Shown here: in pieces, positions 42,746 to 52,213 of the stretch | How the letters are laid out: every line of letters starts with the position of its first letter | Position numbering within the stretch: position 1 is the first letter of the stretch | NCBI GenBank assembly: GCA_028818155.1 | Contig: JAPPOH010000003.1 | Span: 1 to 64,000, forward strand | DNA from: Candidatus Woesearchaeota archaeon | GTDB lineage: Archaea > Nanobdellota > Nanobdellia > Woesearchaeales > UBA525 | DNA: 64,000 nucleotides | Reading direction: 5' to 3' | The notes under the pieces: generated by a model | Databases searched by the model: none | What the model was told of the DNA's origin: nothing | The model's input: only the letters and a program-made list of their open reading frames with translations | Program-made: the position numbers and the translations under genes

Positions 42746-43308
42746 TCACTGTGATTGAGACAGGGAATGTTGGCTCAGTTGTGCGAGCGTTTGAAGCACT
42801 TGGCGTGCAATGCACTGTCACAAGAGATCCAACTGTAGTGCAGAATGCGGAGCGGCTCGTCTTGCCTGGTGTTGGTATATTTGGGGACCTTATGGAACAG
42901 ATTGCACCACTCAAAGAAGCTCTTATTGAGTTCATAACAGCCGGTAGGCCATTCCTTGGGATATGTGTTGGCTTGCAAGTGCTCTTTGAAGAGAGTGATG
43001 AGAGTCCGGGCGTTGCTGGACTATGCATTTGCAAAGGAAATGTAAGGAAATTTACGAAAGGAAAAGTGCCACAGATTGGCTGGAACACGCTTACAACGAA
43101 AGATGTCCATCTCGACAATAAATCGTATGTCTATTTCGTGAATTCGTACTATGTAGAACCGAAAGAAGACATTACTGTTGCAACCACAGACTACAATGGT
43201 GAGTTTGTGAGTGCTATCAGGAAAGACAACGTGTTCGCAGTGCAATTTCACCCGGAAAAAAGTGGCGGCGTCGGGTTGAGAATCCTCGAAAGGTGGTTGG
43301 AATGCTAG
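42742..43308 (+). CDS. hisH: Imidazole glycerol phosphate synthase glutaminase subunit
   Basis: Class I glutamine amidotransferase supplying ammonia to HisF. The nucleophile elbow is GICVGLQVLFE (Cys near residue 77) and the His-Glu pair is in VQFHPEKSG near residue 170. 188 residues. ATG overlaps the hisB stop by 4 nt. Confidence 0.95.
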   Translation: MITVIETGNVGSVVRAFEALGVQCTVTRDPTVVQNAERLVLPGVGIFGDLMEQIAPLKEALIEFITAGRPFLGICVGLQVLFEESDESPGVAGLCICKGNVRKFTKGKVPQIGWNTLTTKDVHLDNKSYVYFVNSYYVEPKEDITVATTDYNGEFVSAIRKDNVFAVQFHPEKSGGVGLRILERWLEC

Positions 43309-44057
43309 CGAAGCGTATCATCCCATGCATGGATATCAAGAACGGTCGTGTTGTGAAAGGAGTGCAGTTCGAAAACCTTCGAGATGCTGGAGATCCTGTT
43401 TCATTAGCGAAAGAATACAATCGTCAAGGCGCTGATGAAGTGAGCTTCCTTGACATCATGGCCTCTGTTGAATCACGAGATACCGTGCTGGAACTTGTGA
43501 AAACCGTTTCGAAAGAACTTTTCATTCCTTTTGCAGTCGGTGGTGGTATTCGAACTGTCGACGATGCGAGAGCAATCTTGCAAGCAGGAGCTGAAAAAGT
43601 CTCGATCGGAAGTGCTGCAGTCATAAATTCTTCTTTGATAGATGAAGCTGTGCAACAATTCGGCGCACAAGCGATCGTCCTCTCTATCGACGCAAAGAAG
43701 AACCCCACGATGGATTCAGGATATGAACTCTATATTAACGGTGGCAGGGAAGCAACCGGTCTGGACGCGTTGGACTTCGCAAAGAAAACAGCAGCAGGAG
43801 AATTACTACTGAACGCAATCGATGCAGATGGCACAAAAACCGGATATGATATTGCGGGAACAAAGCTGTTCAGCGAAGCACTCACGATTCCTGTGATTGC
43901 CTCTGGCGGCGCAGGGAGTCCAGAAGATATCCTTGCTGTGTTGACAGAAGGAAAGGCGGATGCAGCGCTCGCCGCTTCTATATTTCACTACGGGAAATAC
44001 ACGATTGCAGATGTGAAAGCATACTTACGAAAAAATGACGTGGAGGTACGGCAATGA
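43302..44057 (+). CDS. hisF: Imidazole glycerol phosphate synthase cyclase subunit
   Basis: TIM barrel that closes the imidazole ring with ammonia from HisH. Catalytic Asp residues are in IIPCMDIKNGRVVKG (residue 11) and in SIDAKKN; LNAIDADGTKTGYD holds the second phosphate region. 251 residues. The HisA-HisI-HisE fusion follows with 4-nt overlap. Confidence 0.95.
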   Translation: MLAKRIIPCMDIKNGRVVKGVQFENLRDAGDPVSLAKEYNRQGADEVSFLDIMASVESRDTVLELVKTVSKELFIPFAVGGGIRTVDDARAILQAGAEKVSIGSAAVINSSLIDEAVQQFGAQAIVLSIDAKKNPTMDSGYELYINGGREATGLDALDFAKKTAAGELLLNAIDADGTKTGYDIAGTKLFSEALTIPVIASGGAGSPEDILAVLTEGKADAALAASIFHYGKYTIADVKAYLRKNDVEVRQ

Positions 44058-45268
44058 TCATTCCATCAATCGATATTATGAACGGCAAAGCAGTGCAGCT
44101 CGTACAAGGGAAAGAGAAAGCGCTTGAAAGCGCGAAAGATCCGCTTGCGTTAGCGAAAGAATTCAACAGATATGGCGAAGTTGCTGTCATTGATCTTGAT
44201 GCTGCACTCGGAAAGGGAGAAAATAGTACGCTCATCAAAGAATTATGTCGTGTTGCTGACTGTCGCGTTGGCGGCGGCATTCGAACAGTTGAACGAGCGA
44301 ACGATTATCTTGCTGCTGGCGCGAAAAAAATCATTCTTGGTACGAAGGCAACGCAAGAATTTTTGCAACGCCTGCCGAAAGAACGTGTGATCGTTGCGAT
44401 TGACACAAAAGATGGTGTTGTTGTGACAGAAGGCTGGCGAAAAAGTACGAAAAAGACACCGCAAGAGCAAATTGATACTCTTTCTCCGTACTGTTCTGGG
44501 TTTTTGTACACGAACGTCAATAGAGAAGGCTGCATGCAAGGTGTTGATTTTGAAAAAATCAAGGAACTGAATGTAAAAAGTTCCCTAACAGTCGCGGGCG
44601 GCATTACAACAACCGAAGATATCCAGAAAATAACTGGTCTTGGGTACGACGCACAAGTTGGCATGGCACTCTACACGGGAAAACTCAATCTAGCCACTGT
44701 GTTCTGTTCGCTCATTGACTTTGATAAGTGCGATGGACTCGTTCCTACAATTGTGCAGGATAAACAGGTGCTCATGCTTGCATACTCGACGAGAGAATCG
44801 CTCGAAAAGGCGCTTACAGAAGGAACCGGCACCTATTTCAGTCGCTCAAGAAACGAAATATGGACGAAAGGGCTCACGTCAGGAAACAGACAAGAGCTTG
44901 TGAAAGCTCGATATGACTGTGACCGAGACACAGTACTCTTTACCGTGCAGCAAAAAAACGGTGCGTGCCACACTGGAGGCTATTCATGTTTCGGTGAACA
45001 GGAGTTTACCATAGATGTGTTGTACGATGTCATCGCACAACGGATAGCGAACGCTAAGCAAAGTTCATTCACAGCGAAACTAGCTGCTGATGAACAAAAA
45101 ATCATGAAAAAAATCAGCGAAGAAACGCAAGAAGTTGTGACGTACACAGATAAAGCGAATCTCGTCTGGGAGCTTGCGGACCTCACGTACTTCATGTACG
45201 TGCTCATGGCAAAAAACAACATCACACCGCTCGACGTGAAAAACGAGCTCTGGAAGCGAAGAAAGTAA
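44054..45268 (+). CDS. hisAIE: HisA-HisI-HisE trifunctional fusion
   Basis: Residues 1-215 are the HisA isomerase barrel (IIPSIDIMNGKAVQLVQG, VGGGIRT, VAIDTKDG, TVAGGIT). Residues 218-315 are HisI cyclohydrolase (GLVPTIVQDKQVLMLAY, ARYDCDRDTVLF, NGACHTGGYSCF with Zn and Mg ligands). Residues 320-404 are HisE pyrophosphohydrolase (KISEETQEVV and WELADLTYFMYVLM). It thus covers steps 2, 3 and 4, converting PR-ATP to PRFAR. HisI-HisE fusions are usual; a HisA fused in front is unusual. Confidence 0.92.
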   Translation: MIIPSIDIMNGKAVQLVQGKEKALESAKDPLALAKEFNRYGEVAVIDLDAALGKGENSTLIKELCRVADCRVGGGIRTVERANDYLAAGAKKIILGTKATQEFLQRLPKERVIVAIDTKDGVVVTEGWRKSTKKTPQEQIDTLSPYCSGFLYTNVNREGCMQGVDFEKIKELNVKSSLTVAGGITTTEDIQKITGLGYDAQVGMALYTGKLNLATVFCSLIDFDKCDGLVPTIVQDKQVLMLAYSTRESLEKALTEGTGTYFSRSRNEIWTKGLTSGNRQELVKARYDCDRDTVLFTVQQKNGACHTGGYSCFGEQEFTIDVLYDVIAQRIANAKQSSFTAKLAADEQKIMKKISEETQEVVTYTDKANLVWELADLTYFMYVLMAKNNITPLDVKNELWKRRK

Positions 45269-45301
45269 ACTTTTATAAAACACCTGCAGGATTACGTTGC
45301 A

Positions 45302-46963
45302 GTGGCAGACCGTCCAAAGGCAGTAAAACTTGCTAAAAAACATCGAGAAGTTGGTGTTGCAGAGTTCTTCGCGCGGAACAAACACCTGCTTGGCTTTGAC
45401 AATCTCAGAAAGAGTTTATTGACGACAATCAAAGAAGCAGTGGACAACTCGTTGGATGCATGTGAGGAAGCGGATATCCTGCCAGAAATTTCTGTGGAAA
45501 TCATCGAAATGTCTGCAAACAGGTTCCGCGTCATCGTTGAAGACAACGGGCCAGGCATTGTAAAGAAAAACCTCGGAAAAATCTTCGCGAAACTCCTCTA
45601 TGGCAGCAAGTTTCACTCGAGAAAGCAAGGTCGTGGCCAACAAGGCATTGGTATCTCAGCAGCAGTGATGTACGCGCAACTCTCCACAGGGAGGCCTGCA
45701 AAAATTATGAGTCGTATTAGTGCTGGGAGGCCTGCCCATTACATGGAATTAACCCTTGACACGGCAAAAAACGAGCCGAAAGTGATTGTCGACGAAGAAA
45801 AGCCATGGGATAAGGAGCATGGGACAAGAATCGAGCTGGATATTAAAGCAAGCTACCAGAAAGGCATGCAGTCCGTTGACGAGTACATCAAAGAAACTGC
45901 AGTCACAAACCCACACGCAACGATCATTTACGTGAATCCCAAAGCGGAGCAGTATGTGTTTGCTCGGGTTTCTGAGGAATTACCGCGAAAAGCGAAAGAG
46001 ATTCAACCGCACCCGTACGGTGTGGAAGTCGGAGAACTCATCAAAATGATGGGGGATACAAATGAAAAGACACTCACGTCATGCTTGCAAAAAGACTTCT
46101 CTCGTGTTTCCGCCAATGTTGCGAAGGAAATCTTGCAGAACGCACGCCTCTCACCCAGTATGAACCCACATGAGATGACGCGCGAGCATGCGGAGAGTCT
46201 CATTACTGGCATTCAAGAAACGAAAATCATGGCTCCGCCCACCGACTGTCTCTCTCCTATCGGTGAGGAACTCTTAGAGAAAGGTGTGAAAAAAGAAGTG
46301 CGTGCAGAGTTTTATAGCGCAACATCTCGTCCTGCGATTGTTGTCAATGGTAATCCGCTCCAAGTAGAGGTTGCCCTTGCCTTCGGTGGCGAACAAGAGA
46401 AAGACAAGCCTGCGCGCTTGATGCGATTCGCGAATAGAGTTCCGCTCTTGTATCAGCAGGGTGGCTGTGGCATCACCAAAGCAGTGACTACAACAAATTG
46501 GAAGCCCTACGGTGTTCAGCAGTCAGGACAGAACATGCCACATGGTGCGTTAACAATCGTCGTGCACATTGCAAGTGTTTGGGTCCCCTTCACGTCTGAA
46601 AGCAAAGAGGCGATCGCGAACCATGATGATATTATTAAAGAGGTAAAACTCGGATTGCAAGATGCTGGTCGTGACTTAAACAAGTATATTAAGAAAAAGT
46701 ACAAGGCACACCACGCATTAGAGCGAGCAAACTTATTCGAGCGGTACATTCCAGAAGTTGCGCACTCATTAGCAAAGTTAACTGGCGAGAATGAGCAGCA
46801 ACTGGTCACTGATCTAAACAACATGACACATAAAGAGCAACTTGTCGGCAATATTGAAGCGCTAAAAGCTGAGAATGTCGAGTATGATGAAGAGTTTGCG
46901 AGCATTGGAAAAGAAGAAAAAGAGGACGTAGATGGCGAAACAGAGCCCGAAGGAAGCACTTGA
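45302..46963 (+). CDS. top6B: DNA topoisomerase VI subunit B
   Basis: ATPase subunit of type IIB topoisomerase. GHKL motifs: EAVDNSLDAC (N box, near residue 43-52), VEDNGPGI (G1) and GRGQQGIGISAAVMYAQLS (G2). Transducer Lys region in VPFTSESKEAIANHDDI. 553 residues. Leaderless GTG 45302 behind CTTTTATAAAAC (45270-45281). It overlaps top6A by 32 nt. Confidence 0.96.
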   Translation: MADRPKAVKLAKKHREVGVAEFFARNKHLLGFDNLRKSLLTTIKEAVDNSLDACEEADILPEISVEIIEMSANRFRVIVEDNGPGIVKKNLGKIFAKLLYGSKFHSRKQGRGQQGIGISAAVMYAQLSTGRPAKIMSRISAGRPAHYMELTLDTAKNEPKVIVDEEKPWDKEHGTRIELDIKASYQKGMQSVDEYIKETAVTNPHATIIYVNPKAEQYVFARVSEELPRKAKEIQPHPYGVEVGELIKMMGDTNEKTLTSCLQKDFSRVSANVAKEILQNARLSPSMNPHEMTREHAESLITGIQETKIMAPPTDCLSPIGEELLEKGVKKEVRAEFYSATSRPAIVVNGNPLQVEVALAFGGEQEKDKPARLMRFANRVPLLYQQGGCGITKAVTTTNWKPYGVQQSGQNMPHGALTIVVHIASVWVPFTSESKEAIANHDDIIKEVKLGLQDAGRDLNKYIKKKYKAHHALERANLFERYIPEVAHSLAKLTGENEQQLVTDLNNMTHKEQLVGNIEALKAENVEYDEEFASIGKEEKEDVDGETEPEGST

Positions 46964-48014
46964 AACACTCGGCAAGGATCTGGTAGCACAGATCAAGAAA
47001 GATGAGAATCCGACATTGCAGCTGCCAGTCCGCTCACTCTCAAACGTGAAGTTCGACGAGAAAACAAAGAAGCTCGGCATCGGGCAAAAGATGACAGAGC
47101 GGCAATTCTTTAACGTCAGCCACGCAAAGAAGTTCTTACAAACAATTGACGTTGCTGGCGCGATCAAAGAGTTAATTGATGTTGACAAAACATCAACACT
47201 CAGAGATGTGTTTTATCGCGTCAAGAGAACCATTCCTGGCACGAAAACGGAGACAGTTGATCAACAAACAGAATCGGACAAGGCGATTGAAGATTTAGAA
47301 CTCATAACAGGCTTCAGCAGAGAAAAACTGCATGTGAACGCAAACAAAATGGGTTCTGTGGCGGGCAACGTCACCGTTGTTGACGCTGGGGATACGATCA
47401 ACTGGGCAAAAATGGGCTCTGGCGGCTGGTCCATCCCGTCGAATGTGGAGAATGTCGAGTTCAAGAAAGTGGACGCGAAATACATCATCTACATGGAGAA
47501 AGCTGCTGTCTGGGAACGATTAAACGAAGATAAGTTCTGGAAGAAACAGAACTGTATCATTGTGAGCTCGCAAGGGCAATCAACGAGAGGCATCAGGAGA
47601 CTCCTCCAGCGATTATCATCAGAGCACAAACTCCCCATATACGTGCTGACTGACAACGACCCGTGGGGTATCTACATCTACTCCGTACTCAAGTACGGTT
47701 CTATTAGCTTAGCACACATGTCAGAAGGGCTTGCTATTTCAAACGTCAAGTACCTTGGCGTCACGTGCGATGACGTGGAAAAATACCAGCTGCAGCGACA
47801 TTACATCGCATTAAATGACAAGGACATCGCACGTATCAAACAAATGGCCGACTACGAATGGTTCAAAGACAACAAGGCATGGCAACGCCAGTTCAAGATG
47901 ATGAAGAAAGCGAAAGCAAAGGTAGAAATCCAAGCTCTCAGTGCGAGAGGCATCACCTTCATCTCTGACACATACCTCCCTGAAAAGATTAAGAACAAGG
48001 ACTTCCTCGAATGA
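46932..48014 (+). CDS. top6A: DNA topoisomerase VI subunit A
   Basis: Spo11-like DNA-cleaving subunit. The catalytic Tyr is in TLRDVFYRVKRT near residue 99, and the Toprim acidic residues are in YVLTDNDPWGIYIYSVLKYGS. 360 residues, full length. Forms an A2B2 complex with subunit B and is coupled to it by overlap. Confidence 0.96.
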   Translation: MAKQSPKEALETLGKDLVAQIKKDENPTLQLPVRSLSNVKFDEKTKKLGIGQKMTERQFFNVSHAKKFLQTIDVAGAIKELIDVDKTSTLRDVFYRVKRTIPGTKTETVDQQTESDKAIEDLELITGFSREKLHVNANKMGSVAGNVTVVDAGDTINWAKMGSGGWSIPSNVENVEFKKVDAKYIIYMEKAAVWERLNEDKFWKKQNCIIVSSQGQSTRGIRRLLQRLSSEHKLPIYVLTDNDPWGIYIYSVLKYGSISLAHMSEGLAISNVKYLGVTCDDVEKYQLQRHYIALNDKDIARIKQMADYEWFKDNKAWQRQFKMMKKAKAKVEIQALSARGITFISDTYLPEKIKNKDFLE

Positions 48015-48526
48015 TCTTCCGCATCATCTTTGGCATGCTTATTCTTGTTGCGTTGTTTACTGGCAGTTTTGAGGTTGCTGCGTTTAATACAGTGATTTTT
48101 TTAGTCACACTACTGCTTCCATACCTCGCACGGTATGATGATGAGTACAAGCTGCTTGATGAAGCGTTGATGGTGATGTTTTCGCTCGCTGTGCTTGTCT
48201 CGATGTTCTTCAATTGGGAGTATGTGTTCTTCATCGGAATCGATACTGCTTTTCACCTTGCAGGGGGGTTTTTTGTTGGGTGGTTCGCAGCAATATTTTT
48301 CAAGAAACAACGCACGAACATGTACATTCTGGCAGTGCTCTGCACTGCACTCGTGATTGGCGTGGGATGGGAAGTTTTCGAGTGGGTATTTAGCTGGATG
48401 CCAGATATCATCAGCGTCCCGTTTGACCCACAGGGGATACATGACTCCATAAAGGATCTTGTCGCAGATATGCTGGGTGCCTGTGCACTTGTGCTCTGGA
48501 AATGCCGTCACAAGCTATTTAAATAG
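48011..48526 (+). CDS. YjdF/DUF2238-like membrane protein
   Basis: Five or six helices. GIDTAFHLAGGFFVGW, GVGWEVFEW and DLVADMLGACALVL resemble the DUF2238 pattern (D..xH..GG, W..E, D..D..G). Function unknown; overlaps top6A by 4 nt. Confidence 0.7.
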   Translation: MIFRIIFGMLILVALFTGSFEVAAFNTVIFLVTLLLPYLARYDDEYKLLDEALMVMFSLAVLVSMFFNWEYVFFIGIDTAFHLAGGFFVGWFAAIFFKKQRTNMYILAVLCTALVIGVGWEVFEWVFSWMPDIISVPFDPQGIHDSIKDLVADMLGACALVLWKCRHKLFK

Positions 48527-48545
48527 CATTTTCTAGTATCACTCC

Positions 48546-49214
48546 GTGAAAAGCGCGGGCGCGATGCGAGAGACAGCGGCAAAAGGCAACGGGATGCTTC
48601 GCCCAGGTGACTCGAGAGATATTCTTGTGACTGAGTGGGAGATTGAGAAAGAGACCATCATGTTCTTCAAGATGATCTACAGGCAGATCTGGGAGTACCT
48701 CAAGGAGAGCGAAATCTACTTTCATCCGCAGTCAGGGGACATGATTATTGAAGATCTCTATTGGGAACGTTGGGAACCGAGCGGTGAGAAAAGCCAGTGG
48801 ATCTGGTGGCGGTTCTTGATCGGGACAGGAAACCCGTTTTTGCACGGCTTCTGCTCCTGGGACTACCAAACGTTGTACGTGCGTGACAAAGATAAGGCGT
48901 ACAAAGGGAAAAAAGTCCCCCAATCTGCGATCACCGACTTATTCATCCGTGCGAAATTCTACTTACAGTTCGATCGAGATGACAAATTCAAGAACAGCAT
49001 CGTCTGGAAGTTCAGGAGAGCATTCTTTAACCGTATCTACTATCAAGAGATCCAACAGATCAAATCCACGATCTATCAGCACGCGATGGACCTCAACAGA
49101 CTCTGCAAAGGGATTCTCGAGGCAGAGGCTGACAGGGAATGGACAACGACAAGCTACGGCAAACTTGGCTACAAGGAATGGGGCGACGACTGGGATACCG
49201 AGTTGAAGCCTTAA
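48546..49214 (+). CDS. Hypothetical protein, 222 aa, Trp/Tyr-rich
   Basis: GTG 48546 follows CTATTTAAATAG (48511-48522), an archaeal leaderless position. The protein is soluble and aromatic-rich (YWERWEPSGEKSQWIWWRFL, SIVWKFRRAFFNRIYYQEI) with alternating helix predictions. Family not recognised. It converges with the MazF gene, 4-nt overlap. Confidence 0.6.
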   Translation: MKSAGAMRETAAKGNGMLRPGDSRDILVTEWEIEKETIMFFKMIYRQIWEYLKESEIYFHPQSGDMIIEDLYWERWEPSGEKSQWIWWRFLIGTGNPFLHGFCSWDYQTLYVRDKDKAYKGKKVPQSAITDLFIRAKFYLQFDRDDKFKNSIVWKFRRAFFNRIYYQEIQQIKSTIYQHAMDLNRLCKGILEAEADREWTTTSYGKLGYKEWGDDWDTELKP

Positions 49215-49537
49215 GCAAGAAGTTTGTTGAGTTCTTCTACGATCTGTTCATGAAATGCATCTGTAACTGTGCACAGTTTTTTCCTGATAACATCTTTGTG
49301 TACTGTGAACACTCGTTGTGGTTTCACCCAGCTTTTCAGTGGAAGTTTTCCTGCTGTAATGGCAGTCTTTCCTATCAACATACCTTCTTTTTGTGTAGCA
49401 CTGGTTATGAGACAACAAATTCTGTCTTCTGTTTTGTTCAACAGTTTGTTTGAAAGAATGAGTGCTGGTCGCTGTTTCGCAGCTGAAAGATCTGAATACG
49501 GAAAAGGGAGGAGAACTATGTCTTTCTTGTTATACAT
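49211..49537 (-). CDS. MazF/PemK-family toxin, second module
   Basis: 108 residues. YNKKDIVLLPFPYSD and KQRPALILSN are the family signatures, then KSWVKPQRVFTVHKDVIRKKLCTVTD. It follows an RHH antitoxin with 8-nt overlap. Sequence is clearly different from the MazF at 23095. Confidence 0.92.
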   Translation of the reverse strand: MYNKKDIVLLPFPYSDLSAAKQRPALILSNKLLNKTEDRICCLITSATQKEGMLIGKTAITAGKLPLKSWVKPQRVFTVHKDVIRKKLCTVTDAFHEQIVEELNKLLA

Positions 49538-49760
49538 CGTTCCACCGTTCGTCTGCTTTATTGTCCCAGTCTTTCTTTAAGACGTCCTCTGAGGCAAGCA
49601 TTGTGAGAATACTTTCTTTGTTCGGATGCTTGCCCAGTGTATCAAGCTCGTCAAGTCGCTTTTCGATTGTTTTTCGTACGAATTCGCTCCATTTTATTTC
49701 TGAATACTCCCGCATTCGTCGATGAATGGTGTTTTCGATGGAAAGTGTGATGTTCGTCAT
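49530..49760 (-). CDS. Ribbon-helix-helix antitoxin
   Basis: ITLSIENTIHRRMREYSEIK, then WSEFVRKTIEKRLDEL, forms a beta-helix-helix DNA-binding domain; the acidic tail (SEDVLKKDWDNKADERWNDV) likely binds the toxin. ATG 49760 is directly downstream of a perfect 22-bp palindrome. Confidence 0.85.
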   Translation of the reverse strand: MTNITLSIENTIHRRMREYSEIKWSEFVRKTIEKRLDELDTLGKHPNKESILTMLASEDVLKKDWDNKADERWNDV

Positions 49761-49765
49761 ACAAG

Positions 49766-49787
49766 AAATAAGTGACGTCACTTATTT
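49766..49787. promoter_or_regulatory. 22-bp perfect palindrome at RHH antitoxin promoter
   Basis: The arm AAATAAGTGAC (49766-49776) is followed without spacer by its exact reverse complement (49777-49787). It overlaps the TATA box of the minus-strand antitoxin gene, as expected for RHH autorepression. Confidence 0.75.
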
Positions 49788-49843
49788 AAGTCTTTTGGAA
49801 ATCCTTATAAACCCGTCTCTCGAGAGTATCGTCTGAGGTGAGT

Positions 49844-50626
49844 ATGACAGTTCATGTGAAGAAGCTCTTGCGAAAGGGTAAGTGTCTTATTCTTTCGTAC
49901 GACGAAGGACTTGAGCACGGCCCACACGAGTTTAATGCGAAGAACGTCGATCCGGAATGGATCTTTGACCTCGCATACGAAGCGAGATTCTCTGGAATTG
50001 CATGCCACATCGGTGTTGCTGAGAAGTACCATAAAGGACCATACAAAGATCTTCCACTCATCGTGAAAGTAAACGGTTCTTCGAAGCTGCCGAATATTAG
50101 CCCGATTAGCACACAGATTTGCTCTGTAGAACGGGCCGTCAAGGCGGGGGCGTCCGCTATTGGCTTCACGATGTATGATGGCAGTCCAAATGAACCTGCA
50201 ATGTTAGAAAGCTTTGGTCGTATTGTTGAGGAGGCGCACGCGTACAATCTTCCTGTGATCGCATGGATGTACCCTCGCGGGCCGAATATCAACTCGCAGA
50301 GCAATGATATTCTCGCGTATAGTGTCCGTATGGCCTTAGAGTTAGGTGCTGACTTGGTGAAAGTCAAGTACAACGGTGACTCTGAGAATCTAAAGTGGAT
50401 GGTTCGTTGTGCTGGCAAGACGCAAGTTATCGTGAGTGCTGCTCGGAAAGGGTCTGCTATTGAGTTCTTAGATGAAGCGGGTGTCGCAATGCGTTCTGGT
50501 GTGCTTGGCATGGCGACTGGCCGCGTATTGTGGCAACATAAAAAACCATTTACCGTCGCGAAGGCATTGAAAGCGATTGTGTATGATGGGAAAACCGCAG
50601 CTGAAGCTGCACAGTTGCTCAGATAA
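49844..50626 (+). CDS. fba: Archaeal class I fructose-bisphosphate aldolase
   Basis: DeoC/FbaB-family Schiff-base aldolase of glycolysis/gluconeogenesis. ILSYDEGLEHGP (residues 16-27) is the family start; the Schiff-base Lys is in ADLVKVKYNGD, and the phosphate loop region is in VSAARKGS and MATGRVLWQHKKP. 260 residues. A GAGGTG ribosome binding site precedes ATG 49844. Confidence 0.93.
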   Translation: MTVHVKKLLRKGKCLILSYDEGLEHGPHEFNAKNVDPEWIFDLAYEARFSGIACHIGVAEKYHKGPYKDLPLIVKVNGSSKLPNISPISTQICSVERAVKAGASAIGFTMYDGSPNEPAMLESFGRIVEEAHAYNLPVIAWMYPRGPNINSQSNDILAYSVRMALELGADLVKVKYNGDSENLKWMVRCAGKTQVIVSAARKGSAIEFLDEAGVAMRSGVLGMATGRVLWQHKKPFTVAKALKAIVYDGKTAAEAAQLLR

Positions 50627-50676
50627 TGTTCGATATCGCACGATAGCTTTTTTAAGAGTAGTATTCTCATTACACT

Positions 50677-50997
50677 ATGAACTGGATCTTGCATTTTTTG
50701 ATTGGTGGCGTTGTAACTGCAGGGATGATCTATCTTGCACAGCACGTGAACCCGAAAGCTGCAGCGCTGCTGTATGCTGTTCCAGTTCAGTTTACGATTG
50801 CCGTTATATTTATTTTCAAGGGAACGTCCGATGCGACGATACAGAAGCTGACAGTTGAGACACTCTATGCGCTGACTCTCTTTGTCGGGTTCATTCTCCT
50901 CTTCTTCTTTCTCATGAAGAAATTCGAGTTCTGGACAAGCCTCGGTATGTCGTATCTCGCCTTTACCGTTGGCGGCATCATCTACATGCACCTATAG
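50677..50997 (+). CDS. Small four-helix membrane protein
   Basis: 106 residues with four hydrophobic helices; the half HFLIGGVVTAGMIYLAQHV...AALLYAVPVQF recalls the DUF3147/GlpM pattern, weakly. TTTTTTAAG at 50647-50655 supports ATG 50677. Confidence 0.55.
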   Translation: MNWILHFLIGGVVTAGMIYLAQHVNPKAAALLYAVPVQFTIAVIFIFKGTSDATIQKLTVETLYALTLFVGFILLFFFLMKKFEFWTSLGMSYLAFTVGGIIYMHL

Positions 50998-51029
50998 TCT
51001 TTTTATAGTCATCGCGAGTCTCCTGTTCC

Positions 51030-52202
51030 ATGGAACCATGGACGAAGAAGTATCAGCCGAAGAAGGCGGAAGAACTTGTTGGGCAAAAGAACGTCTATGA
51101 GAAAGTACGCTCGTATGTGCAGCAGTTCAAGGGAAAGAAGCCATTGTTACTTGCTGGGCAGCCAGGGGTGGGGAAAACAACCGTTGCGTACGTTGCCGCT
51201 GCAGAGTTGGATCTCGAGCTCTTAGAAATCAACGCATCTGACACGAGAAACAAGAAAAGCATCGAATTACTTATTGGCGCTGCCGCAAAGCAGCAATCAC
51301 TCTTCTTCAAAGGACGCATCATTCTCGTTGATGAAGTCGATGGCGTCTCTGGCGTCAAAGATCGTGGCGGTGTGGTCACACTCGTAAAGCTCATTAAGGA
51401 ATCTGGACATCCGATGATTTTCATTGCGAATGATATAGAGAATAAAAAGCTCAAGCCACTCCGCAAGGTATGTGAGGTTGTCCAAGTCGAAGCGCCCGCT
51501 GTGAATGATGTTGTTGCATTCTTAGAATATGTTGCGAAACAAGAAGGTGTTGTTGTGACGAAAGACACATGCACTGCAATCGTACGCAGAAATGCAGGAG
51601 ATATACGCGCATCGTTGAATGATCTGCAATCACTCGGACAAGATATTGATGTCTCTTTGCTTGGAGAACGAGAACACGTGGAAGAGATGCAGCATGCACT
51701 ATTGCGCGTGTTCAAAACGACATCCGCGGATGTAGCATTACCTGCATTCGATAATGTTAGTGAGAATGTTGATAAAATTCTCCTCTGGATTGACGAAAAC
51801 TTGCCGAGAGAGTACACGAAAGCAAAAGATCTAGAGCGCGGCCTCGATGCGTTAGCTGAAGCTGACAAATTCTTTGGCCGTATTCGAAGATGGCAGTACT
51901 ACAGATTCTATGTATATATTTACAATCTCTTATCAGCAGGGATTGCGCTCGCGAAAGATGAAAAGTATCCTGGCATGACGAAATACGTTGAAACGAAACG
52001 CTTATTGAAAATCTGGATCTACAACCAGAAGAATTTCAAGCGGAAGCGGCTTGCTGAGCAGTTAGCGCCACAATTACATACGAGCAGCAAGCGAGTACAA
52101 CAAGAAATCCTGCCGTTCCTGAAACTATTGTACAAACACAACCCTGCTGTGCTTGAGAACTATGATCTTGATGAAGACGCTATCGCGTGGTTAGCGAAGT
52201 AG
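51030..52202 (+). CDS. rfcL: Replication factor C large subunit
   Basis: AAA+ clamp loader that opens PCNA. Walker A LLAGQPGVGKTTV near residues 40-52, Walker B ILVDEVDGV near 97-105, sensor motif FIANDIEN; the C-terminal collar domain follows. 390 residues. The usual archaeal extension with a PIP box (QxxLxxFF) is missing, so PCNA contact must rely on other surfaces. TTTTTATAG at 51000-51008 sets ATG 51030. Confidence 0.94.
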   Translation: MEPWTKKYQPKKAEELVGQKNVYEKVRSYVQQFKGKKPLLLAGQPGVGKTTVAYVAAAELDLELLEINASDTRNKKSIELLIGAAAKQQSLFFKGRIILVDEVDGVSGVKDRGGVVTLVKLIKESGHPMIFIANDIENKKLKPLRKVCEVVQVEAPAVNDVVAFLEYVAKQEGVVVTKDTCTAIVRRNAGDIRASLNDLQSLGQDIDVSLLGEREHVEEMQHALLRVFKTTSADVALPAFDNVSENVDKILLWIDENLPREYTKAKDLERGLDALAEADKFFGRIRRWQYYRFYVYIYNLLSAGIALAKDEKYPGMTKYVETKRLLKIWIYNQKNFKRKRLAEQLAPQLHTSSKRVQQEILPFLKLLYKHNPAVLENYDLDEDAIAWLAK

Positions 52203-52213
52203 TTATTTTCTTC

